From contig CALFYL010000126.1 of NCBI GenBank assembly GCA_937952135.1, forward strand, positions 72,268 to 136,267: a stretch of 64,000 nt of DNA, read 5' to 3'. Source of the DNA: an uncultured Planctomycetia bacterium. Its GTDB lineage: Bacteria; Planctomycetota; UBA1135; GCA-002686595. Both the position numbers and the translations under genes were made by a program. Each line of letters begins with the position of its first letter. The first letter of the stretch is position 1. Positions 20,201-26,951 of this stretch are shown one piece after another. The notes under the pieces are model-generated. The model was not told where the DNA came from. It saw nothing but the letters and a program-made list of their open reading frames with translations, and made no database searches.

Positions 20201-20313
20201 AGGACTTGCTGCGCCTCGCCGAGCGCCACGAACGGACGACGCGCCTGTTCGCGCGTTTCCGGGCTAGGCTAGGGATCGAAGGACCGCCGACCGACGGAGT
20301 TCAAAAGCCATGA
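17245..20313 (+). CDS. Large exported coiled-coil protein with Q-rich linker
   Basis: 1022 residues. ATG 17245 overlaps the previous TGA, with AGGAG at 17231-17235 as ribosome site. A signal peptide ends at about residue 31 (GGNAGAQ). Nearly all of the rest is charged, alanine-rich coiled coil (EEQELLRRQVQRLRRTIEAL), broken at about 582-611 by 15-nt-encoded Q/G/S repeats. A last helical block (about 740-1010) is more conserved in appearance (RLRQEEVLFRIGEEMVALLE). I do not recognise a named family. It is likely a long periplasmic rod or spacer. Its codon use is like its neighbours. An antisense ORF of 1045 residues across it is an artefact of GC bias. Confidence 0.75.
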   Translation: MRSSSSKIHRATLGLLLAGVAAVLGGNAGAQDRDVTAILEEQELLRRQVQRLRRTIEALIPRLEQEGRPRALELLQEGLTLLQERSEQAGRLTLEELMDRVRLDVQSGQIATSIAGQEQIIRDLERLLSVLLDRRNVDELQKSIEELEKIRKELGDLRSRESELVRETEKLREESRTAEQRSLEERIQALAQAQRELLERNERAGRQSGSHALEQLSRELDSLLERQRVDAEVLESWQPETSAALEEAAQAMTEARRAQARADRLREASQALREAAARSRDASEAATDGELATSLEARAEREARTARASEDDAAKAAAEALQAAAQRARQAAGDPAARGAAAEQHERSAKELEALAKAQDAQAAAARKQAGESAKAGQAASESGAQAKTGERGSEAARSGESSAQSGAESRPETDGPKGASEGESPAQEALRELEAALKRADEAAANRATDPAAASEAARATDEAARALEQALEYERQLSPALAGSQSEAARTAERLARGLETLPTPRPGGEAQAREALQEAAEKMGEAARAAREQSADDAAQAARAAEEALAKAKDALSGAQRERESAASAASVQNSGSREQQGGQQQGSQQQGSQQQSGQQQSGQQQSGQQPNEMAAEQEQLAQQARDAAQQSTPSSSNSPTAPQQQAAKQSLERAQEAMQRAAEQLSEGRSASAAESQREALEELARAEQATRSGVQPQSPEARAKADELAREQEKIRSALLDLATRNSERKNSKPSPSLGRASQSAGEAKEALDSGDLDAAEQAEEQTERDIQAAQAELEREEEQYQRLRQEEVLFRIGEEMVALLEAEKAALAALREVDTARDGEKLSRAERLRLRRVAGDLTQHAVRTGELATAIEAENSAVFAHVLREVRQDLERVARDIDEVGGHQTGERPQALLEDAIEATERVLEALKAEQARRQQEQQQEQQQQPQEGTKPPLVPDVAELKLLRQMEVDTLDSLRRFEILHPDLDASDLGPETLEDLLRLAERHERTTRLFARFRARLGIEGPPTDGVQKP
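18988..19077 (+). repeat. 6 x 15-nt minisatellite encoding QQ(G/S) units
   Basis: Six 15-nt units of the form CAACAGCA(A/G)(A/G)GCNGN encode EQQGG, QQQGS, QQQGS, QQQSG, QQQSG, QQQSG in the coiled-coil protein. The last two full units are identical in sequence, which suggests recent slippage. The frame is preserved by the 15-nt length. Confidence 0.9.
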
Positions 20314-20666
20314 GACGCACCCTCACCGCATCCGCTCGCATCGCCCTCGCCGCCGCGGCGCTCGCGCTGGCCGCCTCCGCGCACCCGGCTTCCGCACAGG
20401 AACCGGTCCCGCCGACGCTGCCGACCCTTCCGAAGGCCGACGACTCGCGCGAGGAGATGATCGAGCTCTTCCGCAAGGTCGAGAAGCGCCTGGGCGAGAT
20501 CGACAAACTGCTCTACGACGCGAGCGCGGGCGAGGGCAGCTTGAAGGGCGAGTCGCTGGACAGCGGCCTGTCGGACCTGTTGAAGAACTCGAAGTCGAAG
20601 AGCGAGGAAGTGCTCTCGGGCATCGACCGCATCCTCGAGATCGCGAAGCAGCAGGGCGGGACATGA
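20310..20666 (+). CDS. Small secreted protein of unknown function
   Basis: 118 residues, ATG 20310 overlapping the previous TGA (ATGA). A signal peptide covers about 1-30 (IALAAAALALAASAHPASAQ). The mature part is one charged helical region (REEMIELFRKVEKRLGEIDK) followed by a serine/lysine-rich stretch. I do not recognise a family. Its tight coupling to the coiled-coil gene suggests a partner that caps or binds that protein. Confidence 0.75.
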   Translation: MRRTLTASARIALAAAALALAASAHPASAQEPVPPTLPTLPKADDSREEMIELFRKVEKRLGEIDKLLYDASAGEGSLKGESLDSGLSDLLKNSKSKSEEVLSGIDRILEIAKQQGGT

Positions 20667-20675
20667 AGCTCCGCC

Positions 20676-21077
20676 ATGAGCGGCGGTCAGCCGCAAAGCA
20701 ACTCGAAAGGCGCCCAGGGGGAACCGCAGCAGGGATCGCAAGGCCCGCAGCAGCGCGAGTCGACGCCCGACAAGCCCGGCGGGCGCGACCCGTCGAACAA
20801 GCCCGAGGGCGAGCAGCCGCAGGACGGTGACCAACCCAAGCAGGGCGACCAACCGAAGGGCGACCGGGAGTCGGGCGCCACGCCGCAGAACTCCAAGGGC
20901 GGTCCGCCGCCTGGCTCGGAGACGCAACGGGTGGACGCGGGCCGAGACGGCGAACGCTGGGGCGAGTTGCCCGAGCAGTACCGCGAGTTGTTCCGCACCG
21001 AAGGCGGCGGCGATCTCCCGCCGCAGTACCGCGACTGGATCGACGCCTACCACCGGCGTCTGAACCGTCGTCGCTGA
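20676..21077 (+). CDS. Small Q/P/G-rich protein with conserved C-terminal motif
   Basis: 133 residues from ATG 20676, 9 bp after the previous stop. The first 85 residues are low-complexity (QQGSQGPQQ, PKQGDQPKGD) with no signal peptide. The C-terminus, about 92-133 (WGELPEQYRELFRTEGGG; LPPQYRDWIDAYHRRLNRR), is ordered and looks like a short docking motif. A competing ATG at 20663 in another frame gives only a basic low-complexity peptide and is less likely. I believe similar tails occur in related planctomycete operons, but cannot verify that here. Confidence 0.7.
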   Translation: MSGGQPQSNSKGAQGEPQQGSQGPQQRESTPDKPGGRDPSNKPEGEQPQDGDQPKQGDQPKGDRESGATPQNSKGGPPPGSETQRVDAGRDGERWGELPEQYRELFRTEGGGDLPPQYRDWIDAYHRRLNRRR

Positions 21078-21094
21078 CGTTCTCGGCGGGCTCG

Positions 21095-22273
21095 ATGGCG
21101 GCATTCGGCGCGTCGTTCGCATTCGCGTTCGCAGCGTTCGCGTTGGTGCCGCCCGGGCTCTCGCCGAGCGCCTCCCCGGCCGGCTCGCGCGCCGACTTGG
21201 AGCGGGCGCGGGTTGGCGCGGGCACGCTGACGGCGAAGTCGAACCTCCAAAGCGCGCCCGACGCGCTGGGCGCCCCCGCATCGCGCCTCGAACCCGATGT
21301 GCGCGCGGCGCTCGAGCGCGGGCTCGCGTTCCTAGCGCAAGCGCAGACGCGAACGGAAGACGGCTCGCTTCCGCGTCTCGAGGGCCAGCAGGACGTCACC
21401 GTCGCCGTCACCGCCCTGGCGGCGCTGGCGTTCATGGCCGGCGGCTCGACGCCCGAGCGCGGCCTGCATTCGCGCGAAGTCGCGCGCGCGGTCGACTTCC
21501 TGCTCGCGCGCGCCGACATGAGCGGCTCGCCGACGCACGGCTACATCTCGAACGGCGCCTCCGAACCCACCGCGCGCATGCACGGCCACGGCTTCGCCGC
21601 GCTCGCGCTCGCGCAGGCCTACACGATGTCGCCGAGCGGCGCGCGCGGCGAACGCGTGGCGCGCACGCTGGAAGCCGCGGTGAAGCGCATCGAGGCGAGC
21701 CAGAGCGTCGAAGGCGGGTGGTTCTATTCCCCCACCGCGAACATCGAGCACGAGAACTCGGTCACGGTCGTCCAGCTCCAAGCGCTGCGCGCGGCGCACA
21801 ATTGCGGCGTGCAGGTCGACAGCCAGGTCGTGCGCACGGCGGTCGACTACATCCGGCGCTGCCAGAGCGAGGACGGCGCGTTCCGCTACGCGCTCGACCC
21901 GACGCAGAAGACATCGATCGCGCTGACCGCCGCCGGGCTCGCGACGCTGCACTCCGCCGGGGTGTACGAGGGCCCCGAGGTGCGGCGCGCCACCGACGCG
22001 CTCTGGCGGCGCATCACGGCGCGCGGCGAGGGCAAGGAACGCGCGGCGGATTTCCCCTACTACGAGCGGCTGTACGTGGCGATCGCGCTTTGGACCATGC
22101 CGGACCAGCGCGGGTTCGTGCGCTGGTTCGAGGAAACCGCGGCGGACGCCGTGCGCGACCAGCGCGCGGACGGCGGCTGGGGCGACGAGCGCTACGGCGC
22201 GTGCTACGCGACGGCCATGAACTGCCTCGTGCTGTCGATGCCCGACGGCTTGCTGCCGCTCTTCGAGCGCTGA
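21095..22273 (+). CDS. Second toroid (prenyltransferase-repeat) protein of the block
   Basis: 392 residues from ATG 21095, 17 bp after the previous gene. A signal peptide lies at about 1-32. Toroid helices repeat the QxxDGxW-like pattern (QSVEGGWFYSP, QSEDGAFRYAL, RADGGWGDERYG). The ending TAMNCLVLSMPDGLLPLFER parallels the first toroid protein of this operon, so they are paralogues. No cyclase motif is seen. It is the last gene of the block; the convergent larE gene ends 27 bp away. Confidence 0.85.
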   Translation: MAAFGASFAFAFAAFALVPPGLSPSASPAGSRADLERARVGAGTLTAKSNLQSAPDALGAPASRLEPDVRAALERGLAFLAQAQTRTEDGSLPRLEGQQDVTVAVTALAALAFMAGGSTPERGLHSREVARAVDFLLARADMSGSPTHGYISNGASEPTARMHGHGFAALALAQAYTMSPSGARGERVARTLEAAVKRIEASQSVEGGWFYSPTANIEHENSVTVVQLQALRAAHNCGVQVDSQVVRTAVDYIRRCQSEDGAFRYALDPTQKTSIALTAAGLATLHSAGVYEGPEVRRATDALWRRITARGEGKERAADFPYYERLYVAIALWTMPDQRGFVRWFEETAADAVRDQRADGGWGDERYGACYATAMNCLVLSMPDGLLPLFER

Positions 22274-22300
22274 GAGCGCGCCGATCGACGCGCGGCGCGT

Positions 22301-23122
22301 TCAGCGCGCGCGCTGCGCCGGCGGCACGTACGCGTGCAGCTCGGCTCGTTCGAAGCCCGCGGCATTCAGGCCCTCGACCGCGAGCTCGAGTTGCGCGCGA
22401 GCGCGTTCGAGCTCGTCGGCGCCGACCTCGATGCGCGCGAGCGTGCCGTGGTCGCGCACGCGGACCTGGCGCCAGCCCAGTCCCTTCAAGACTTCCTCGG
22501 CTCGCTCGACGCGCGCGAGCCTCTCGCGCGTGACGCGGACACCGACGGGGATGCGCGACGCGAGGCACGCGCTCGCGGGCTTGTCGGCCAGCGGCAGACC
22601 GTGTTCGCGCGCGTAGCGGCGCACGTCGAGCTTCGTGAAACCCGCGGCTGAGAGCGGCGCGAGCACTTCGAACTCGCGCGCGGCGCGCGCGCCGGGGCGC
22701 AGGTCGGAGAGGTCGTCGACGATCTCGCCGAAGGCCAGGCGCGGCACGTTGTGCTCGCGCGCCCAGCCGGACATCGCCTCGAACAGCGCCGCTTTGCAGA
22801 AGTAGCAGCGGTCGCCGGCGTTGCGTTGGTAGCGCGGGTCTTCGAGTTCGTTGGTGCCGAGCACTACGGGCTCGGCGCCGATCGAGCGCGCGAAAGCGAG
22901 CGCGGCGTCGAACTCGCTGCGCGCGAGCGAGGGCGAGTCGGCGATGACGGCGGTGGCGCGCTCCCCCAGCACGCGCCGCGCTGCGTGCAAGAGCACGCCC
23001 GAGTCGACGCCGCCGGAGTACGCGATCGCCAGCGAGCCGCACTCGCCCAGGCGGCGTTCGAGCTCGGCCACGCGCTCGGCGTAGCGGCTCGAGGACTCGG
23101 AGGGCGAGGATTCAGGTTCCAT
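22301..23122 (-). CDS. larE: LarE-type ATP-dependent sulfur transferase
   Basis: 273 residues. The PP-loop SGGVDS is at 36-41. Cysteines C106 and C109 (CYFC) and C186 (ACLASR) give three Cys, the pattern of LarE enzymes reported to hold an iron-sulfur cluster rather than using one sacrificial cysteine; which mechanism applies here is inference. LarE adds sulfur to the nickel-pincer nucleotide precursor of lactate racemase-type enzymes. The partner genes larB, larC and larA are not in this window, so the product may go to a remote racemase or to another thiolation. The start overlaps the end of the gamma-carbonic-anhydrase gene by 11 bp. Confidence 0.88.
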   Translation of the reverse strand: MEPESSPSESSSRYAERVAELERRLGECGSLAIAYSGGVDSGVLLHAARRVLGERATAVIADSPSLARSEFDAALAFARSIGAEPVVLGTNELEDPRYQRNAGDRCYFCKAALFEAMSGWAREHNVPRLAFGEIVDDLSDLRPGARAAREFEVLAPLSAAGFTKLDVRRYAREHGLPLADKPASACLASRIPVGVRVTRERLARVERAEEVLKGLGWRQVRVRDHGTLARIEVGADELERARAQLELAVEGLNAAGFERAELHAYVPPAQRAR

Positions 23123-23633
23123 CGGACCCGTCGAGGTAGAGGCGGATCTTGCGCGCGTAGTCCGCGGCGCTCCGCTGGATGGCCGCGACGTCGGCGTCGC
23201 TCAGGCTGCGCACCACGCGCGCGGGCAAGCCGACGATGAGCGAACGCGGCGGCGCCACGAAGCCCTCCTTCACCACGGCGCCCGCGGCGACGAGGCACTC
23301 GTCGCCGATCACCGAGCGCCCGAGCAGGATCGCGCCCATGCCGATCAAGCAGCGGTTGCCGACGCTGGCGCCGTGCAGGATCGCGCGGTGGCCCACGGTG
23401 CAGTCCTCGCCGATCGTGTTCGGGATGTCCGTGTCGGCGTGGATCATCGTGAGATCCTGGATGTTCGTGCCGCGGCCGACGGTGAGCGGAGCGTCGTCTC
23501 CGCGCAGCACGCAGCCGAACCACACGCCGACCTCCGCTCCGAGCGTCACGTCGCCGGTGATCGTTGCGTTGTGGGCGACGAAGGCGCCGCCCTCGACCGG
23601 GCGGAACAATCCGCGGCGAGGAAAGTAGGTCAT
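23112..23633 (-). CDS. Gamma-carbonic-anhydrase-fold (left-handed beta-helix) protein
   Basis: 173 residues of hexapeptide repeats (ITGDVTLGAEVGVWFGCVLR). The three metal-ligand histidines of the gamma-CA/YrdA/PaaY group are present at H65, H82 and H87 (MIHADTD, GHRAILHG). The ATG at 23633 overlaps the TGA of the CPBP gene upstream. Such proteins form trimers with zinc or iron at subunit interfaces; many show weak or no carbonic anhydrase activity. The exact activity is not predictable. Confidence 0.88.
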   Translation of the reverse strand: MTYFPRRGLFRPVEGGAFVAHNATITGDVTLGAEVGVWFGCVLRGDDAPLTVGRGTNIQDLTMIHADTDIPNTIGEDCTVGHRAILHGASVGNRCLIGMGAILLGRSVIGDECLVAAGAVVKEGFVAPPRSLIVGLPARVVRSLSDADVAAIQRSAADYARKIRLYLDGSDGT

Positions 23634-24520
23634 GGATTCGCTCCCGAAGCTCCCGCGGCGCCTTGTGAAGTCAGCAGCCACAATGTCAGGCCATTGTGGA
23701 CGGCGTGCAGCGCCCACGGCGCGATCAGACGCTGCGTGCGCAGCATGACGGCGCCCAGCACGACGCCCAGCGCGAGCAGCGGAAGGAACGCGCCGAGACT
23801 TGCGTGGGCGAGCGCGAAGAAGAACGCGGTCGCCAGCACGCCGCCCTTGTCTCCGAGGTTCTGCACGAGCAGCGGCTGCAGGAAGGCGCGGAACACGAGC
23901 TCTTCGAGAAACGGCGCCACGACGACGGCGAGGAACGCGAAGCCCCAAAGGCGCGGCCCCGCGAGCACACGCGCCTGCGAGACGAGCGCCTGCTCGGCGT
24001 AGGCGAGGCCCGCGCTGTCGAGCGCCACGCGCCACAGGGCCTGCAGGCCCGACAGCGCCGGAAGCGCCGCGAAATACGCCAGAACTCCGAGGGTGAAGGC
24101 CGCTCCCCAGCCGCCCGGGCGCAGTCCGAGCGAACGCCAACCGTCGGGGTCCGCGGCGTTCGCCACGCCGAAGATCAGCGCGGCCACCGGCAGCATCAGC
24201 GCGCTCTGGAGAAGCAGGAGCTGGACCGTGTCCCGCGCGGTCCACTCGAGCGCCGCGAGCAGGAGCGAACTCGAAGCCATCATCACGGCGGCGACGATCA
24301 GCACCAGGGCGACGTGCGAGAAGCCCCAGCGCGCGAAGAACACGTTGCGGCCAGGGCACAGCCGGCGCGCGATCCGCACGGCGAAGGGCGCGAGCGCGAG
24401 GCCGAAGGCGAGCAACGCAAGGCCCTGAGCCAGGGTCGGTCCGGACGGCAGCTCGGAACTCACGGCGGCGCTTTCGAGCGCGGCCGGAGTCGCGGCCGCC
24501 TGCGCGAGGACGGAACTCAA
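23630..24520 (-). CDS. CPBP family intramembrane metalloprotease (Rce1/Abi)
   Basis: 296 residues with about eight membrane helices. The active-site EE motif is EELVFR at 206-211. Two histidine motifs follow (LAHASLG near 240 and HAVHNG near 277). I used TTG 24520, which overlaps the thiG stop; a GTG about 19 codons later is also possible. CPBP proteases cleave prenylated or membrane substrates, or process bacteriocin-type peptides. Its coupling to thiG is odd and probably positional rather than functional. Confidence 0.83.
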   Translation of the reverse strand: MSSVLAQAAATPAALESAAVSSELPSGPTLAQGLALLAFGLALAPFAVRIARRLCPGRNVFFARWGFSHVALVLIVAAVMMASSSLLLAALEWTARDTVQLLLLQSALMLPVAALIFGVANAADPDGWRSLGLRPGGWGAAFTLGVLAYFAALPALSGLQALWRVALDSAGLAYAEQALVSQARVLAGPRLWGFAFLAVVVAPFLEELVFRAFLQPLLVQNLGDKGGVLATAFFFALAHASLGAFLPLLALGVVLGAVMLRTQRLIAPWALHAVHNGLTLWLLTSQGAAGASGANP

Positions 24521-25347
24521 GTCGACCGCGCTCCGATGACGCCCTCGAGCGGCGAGGACGCGTTCGCGTAGAGCTTGCGCTCGATGCGGCCCGCCAGGAA
24601 CGCGTTGCGTCCAGCGCGGCACGCATCGCGCATCGCCGCGGCCATGCGCAGCGGTTCGCGCGCGAGAGCGACGGCGCTGTTCAGCAGCACGCCCGCGACC
24701 CCGAGCTCCATCGCCGCCGCCACGTCCGAGGCCGTGCCGACGCCCGCGTCGACGATCACGGGCTTGTCGATCAGCTCCAGCAGGATGCGGATCGCGTTCG
24801 GGTTGAGCACGCCCTGACCCGAGCCGATGGGCGAGCCGGCGGGCATCACGCTGGCGACGCCGAGTTCCGCGAGCCGCACGCCGAGGCGCGGGTCGTCGGA
24901 ACAGTACGCGAGCACGTCGAAGCCCTGCGCGACGAGTTCGCGCGCGGCTTCCAGCGTTCCGATCGGATCGGGAAGCAAGGTTCGCGGGTCGCCGAGCACT
25001 TCGAGCTTCACCCAGCTCGTTCCGAGGAGCTCGCGCGCGAGCTCCGCGGTGCGGATGGCGGTCTTGGCGTCGTAGCAGCCGGCGGTGTTCGGCAGGATCC
25101 GGTAGCGCTCTCGATCCACGAAATCGAGCAGCGAGGGCTCGCTTCCCGACAGGTTCACCCGGCGCACGGCCACGGTGACGCAGTCGGTTCCACTGAGCTC
25201 GAGCGCGTCGCGCATCTGCTCGTTCGTGGCGTACTTGCCGGTGCCGACGAGGAGCCGCGAGTGCAGCGTGGTGCGGCCGATCTGGAGCGGCTCGTCCGCC
25301 GGCTCGGCGGGCGCCTTCTTCGTGGTGAGTTGAGCGGTCATTTCCAT
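24517..25347 (-). CDS. thiG: Thiazole synthase ThiG
   Basis: 276 residues, TIM-barrel thiazole synthase that joins deoxyxylulose phosphate, dehydroglycine and ThiS-thiocarboxylate sulfur. The imine-forming lysine is K114 (WVKLEVLGD). The phosphate-binding motifs are GVGTASDVAAAMELG and LNSAVA. The usual length is about 255-270, so the 20-residue basic head is extra. It is encoded directly after thiS, the expected partner. No thiF, thiO/thiH or thiE lies nearby, so these must be elsewhere. Confidence 0.95.
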   Translation of the reverse strand: MEMTAQLTTKKAPAEPADEPLQIGRTTLHSRLLVGTGKYATNEQMRDALELSGTDCVTVAVRRVNLSGSEPSLLDFVDRERYRILPNTAGCYDAKTAIRTAELARELLGTSWVKLEVLGDPRTLLPDPIGTLEAARELVAQGFDVLAYCSDDPRLGVRLAELGVASVMPAGSPIGSGQGVLNPNAIRILLELIDKPVIVDAGVGTASDVAAAMELGVAGVLLNSAVALAREPLRMAAAMRDACRAGRNAFLAGRIERKLYANASSPLEGVIGARST

Positions 25348-25416
25348 CGATCGTAGCGCCTCGCGCGGCGCGATTGTGCGCAGAACGGCGGGTGCGGCGG
25401 CCCAATCTCGACGGCT

Positions 25417-25443
25417 CGGGCTCGAGGGCCCGGGCTCGAGGCC
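25417..25443 (-). repeat. Short tandem duplication in the thiS-thiG gap
   Basis: Two units of 14 and 13 nt (CGGGCTCGAGGGCC and CGGGCTCGAGGCC) follow each other in the 125-bp spacer. They contain the palindrome CTCGAG. No thiamine riboswitch is visible in this spacer. Confidence 0.6.
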
Positions 25444-25472
25444 ACAGGTTCAAAGGCGGCAGGGTGAAGCGC

Positions 25473-25697
25473 TCAGCCGCCGCCGACGAGCGTCACGACT
25501 TCGATCTCGTCGCCCTCGGCCAGCCGCCGCGCCGGATGGTCCGCGCGACGCACCACCGATCCGTTCACCTCGACCGCGACCAGTTCCGCGCGCAGCCCCA
25601 GGCGAGCGACGAGATCGGCGAGGCTCGTGCCGACCGCGCAGCTCTGCGGCTCGCCGTTGACTCGGATGGCGATCGAAGCACCGGACTGGATCGACAT
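25473..25697 (-). CDS. thiS: Sulfur carrier protein ThiS
   Basis: 74 residues from ATG 25697 (MSIQSGASIAI); a longer form from 25748 has only a low-complexity head. Beta-grasp carrier with the essential C-terminal GG tail (VVTLVGGG), which is adenylated and converted to a thiocarboxylate. The core pattern (IRVNGEPQSC, SLADLVARLGL, VAVEVNGSVV) fits ThiS. It lies upstream of thiG. Confidence 0.9.
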   Translation of the reverse strand: MSIQSGASIAIRVNGEPQSCAVGTSLADLVARLGLRAELVAVEVNGSVVRRADHPARRLAEGDEIEVVTLVGGG

Positions 25698-25757
25698 GGG
25701 AAGGCTGGAAGCGCGCGGGAGATTAGCCGTGGCGGCCGGGGCCCACAAGCCTTCGAC

Positions 25758-26951
25758 TCAGTCGCGCACCCGGAGGAACGCGCACTTGAGGTAGTTCGAT
25801 TCGGGCAGCGTGAGCAGGTGCGGATGGTCCGGCGCCGCGCCGCAGAGTTGTTCGAGGTAGGCGCCTCGACCGCTGGCGTGGGCGGCTTGCGCGAGCACGT
25901 TCAGGAACAGCTCGGACCGCATCGCATAGGAGCACGACGCGCTCACGAGCAGGCCGCCGCTCGCCACCAAGGCCAGGGCGCGCGTGTTGAGTTCGCGGTA
26001 GCCGCGCTCGGCGCCTTCGAGCTCGGACTTGTTCTTCGCGAACGCCGGCGGGTCGACCACCACGATCTCGAATCGCCGCAGGAAGTCGTCGCGGTGCTTG
26101 AGCTCACGCATGACGTCGACGCGTTCGAAGCTCACCCGCTCGAGCACGCCGTTGCGTTCCGCATTGCGCCGCGCGCGTTCGAGCGCACCCTCGGACTGAT
26201 CGAGGCACACGACCGCGCGCGCGCCCTCGAGCGCCGCGCGGATGCCGAACAATCCGTCGTAGCAGAACGCGTCGAGGAACTCCGCTCCGCGCGCGCCGCG
26301 GGCCGCGAGCCGGCGGTTGGAGCGCTGATCGAGGTAATGGCCGGTCTTGTGGCCGCCGAGAACGTCCACTTCGTACACGAGCCCGTCCTCGAGGACCTCG
26401 ATCTCGCCGCTCAACTCGCCGTGCAAGACGCCCACACGCTTCTCGAGTCCTTCGAGCCTGCGCACGGCGCTGTCGGAGCGCTCGACGATGGCTCTCGGCG
26501 CCACGGTCGCCATCAAGCCCGCAACCAGCTCGTCGCGCAGCTCGTCGGCGCCTTGCGCGCCGCTCTGGAGCACGCACACGCCGGCGTAGAAATCGATCAC
26601 CATGCCCGGCACGAGGTCGGCGTCGCCCGCGACCAGCCGGCAAGCGCCGCGGGCGTCGAACAGCCCGCCCCGCGTGCGCGCCTCGATCGAACGCGCGAGC
26701 CGCGAACGCCAGTGGTCCTCGGCGGGCGGCGTCGCGCCGCGCAGGAACACGCGCACGCGGATCTTCGATTGCGAGCTGTACAGCCCGTAGCCGACCACGC
26801 CGCCGCGCGGGTCCTCGACCGCGACGACGGCGCCCGGCGGCGCCTCCTCCTGGGCCAAATCGTCGGCAAAAACCCACGGATGCCCGCCCTCGAGCCGACG
26901 TCGGCCGCGACCCGTGAGCCGCACCCTTCCACGCACTTGCGACGCACTCAC
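25758..26951 (-). CDS. RlmI/RlmK-type class I rRNA methyltransferase
   Basis: 397 residues from GTG 26951, which overlaps the TGA of the upstream gene. An N-terminal PUA domain (RRRLEGGHPWVFADDL) is followed by the EEHEE middle domain and a SAM-binding Rossmann domain (FLDAFCYDGLFGIRAAL). The catalytic DPPAFAKNK motif is followed by the SCSYAMRSE loop characteristic of RlmI (23S rRNA m5C1962). The fold and motifs are clear; the target nucleotide is inferred. Confidence 0.9.
   Translation of the reverse strand: MSASQVRGRVRLTGRGRRRLEGGHPWVFADDLAQEEAPPGAVVAVEDPRGGVVGYGLYSSQSKIRVRVFLRGATPPAEDHWRSRLARSIEARTRGGLFDARGACRLVAGDADLVPGMVIDFYAGVCVLQSGAQGADELRDELVAGLMATVAPRAIVERSDSAVRRLEGLEKRVGVLHGELSGEIEVLEDGLVYEVDVLGGHKTGHYLDQRSNRRLAARGARGAEFLDAFCYDGLFGIRAALEGARAVVCLDQSEGALERARRNAERNGVLERVSFERVDVMRELKHRDDFLRRFEIVVVDPPAFAKNKSELEGAERGYRELNTRALALVASGGLLVSASCSYAMRSELFLNVLAQAAHASGRGAYLEQLCGAAPDHPHLLTLPESNYLKCAFLRVRD

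Noticed and set aside
20663..20675. Alternative start at ATG 20663 for the small Q/P-rich gene
   Set aside because: That frame gives an Arg-rich peptide without the ordered C-terminal motif; ATG 20676 gives the motif.
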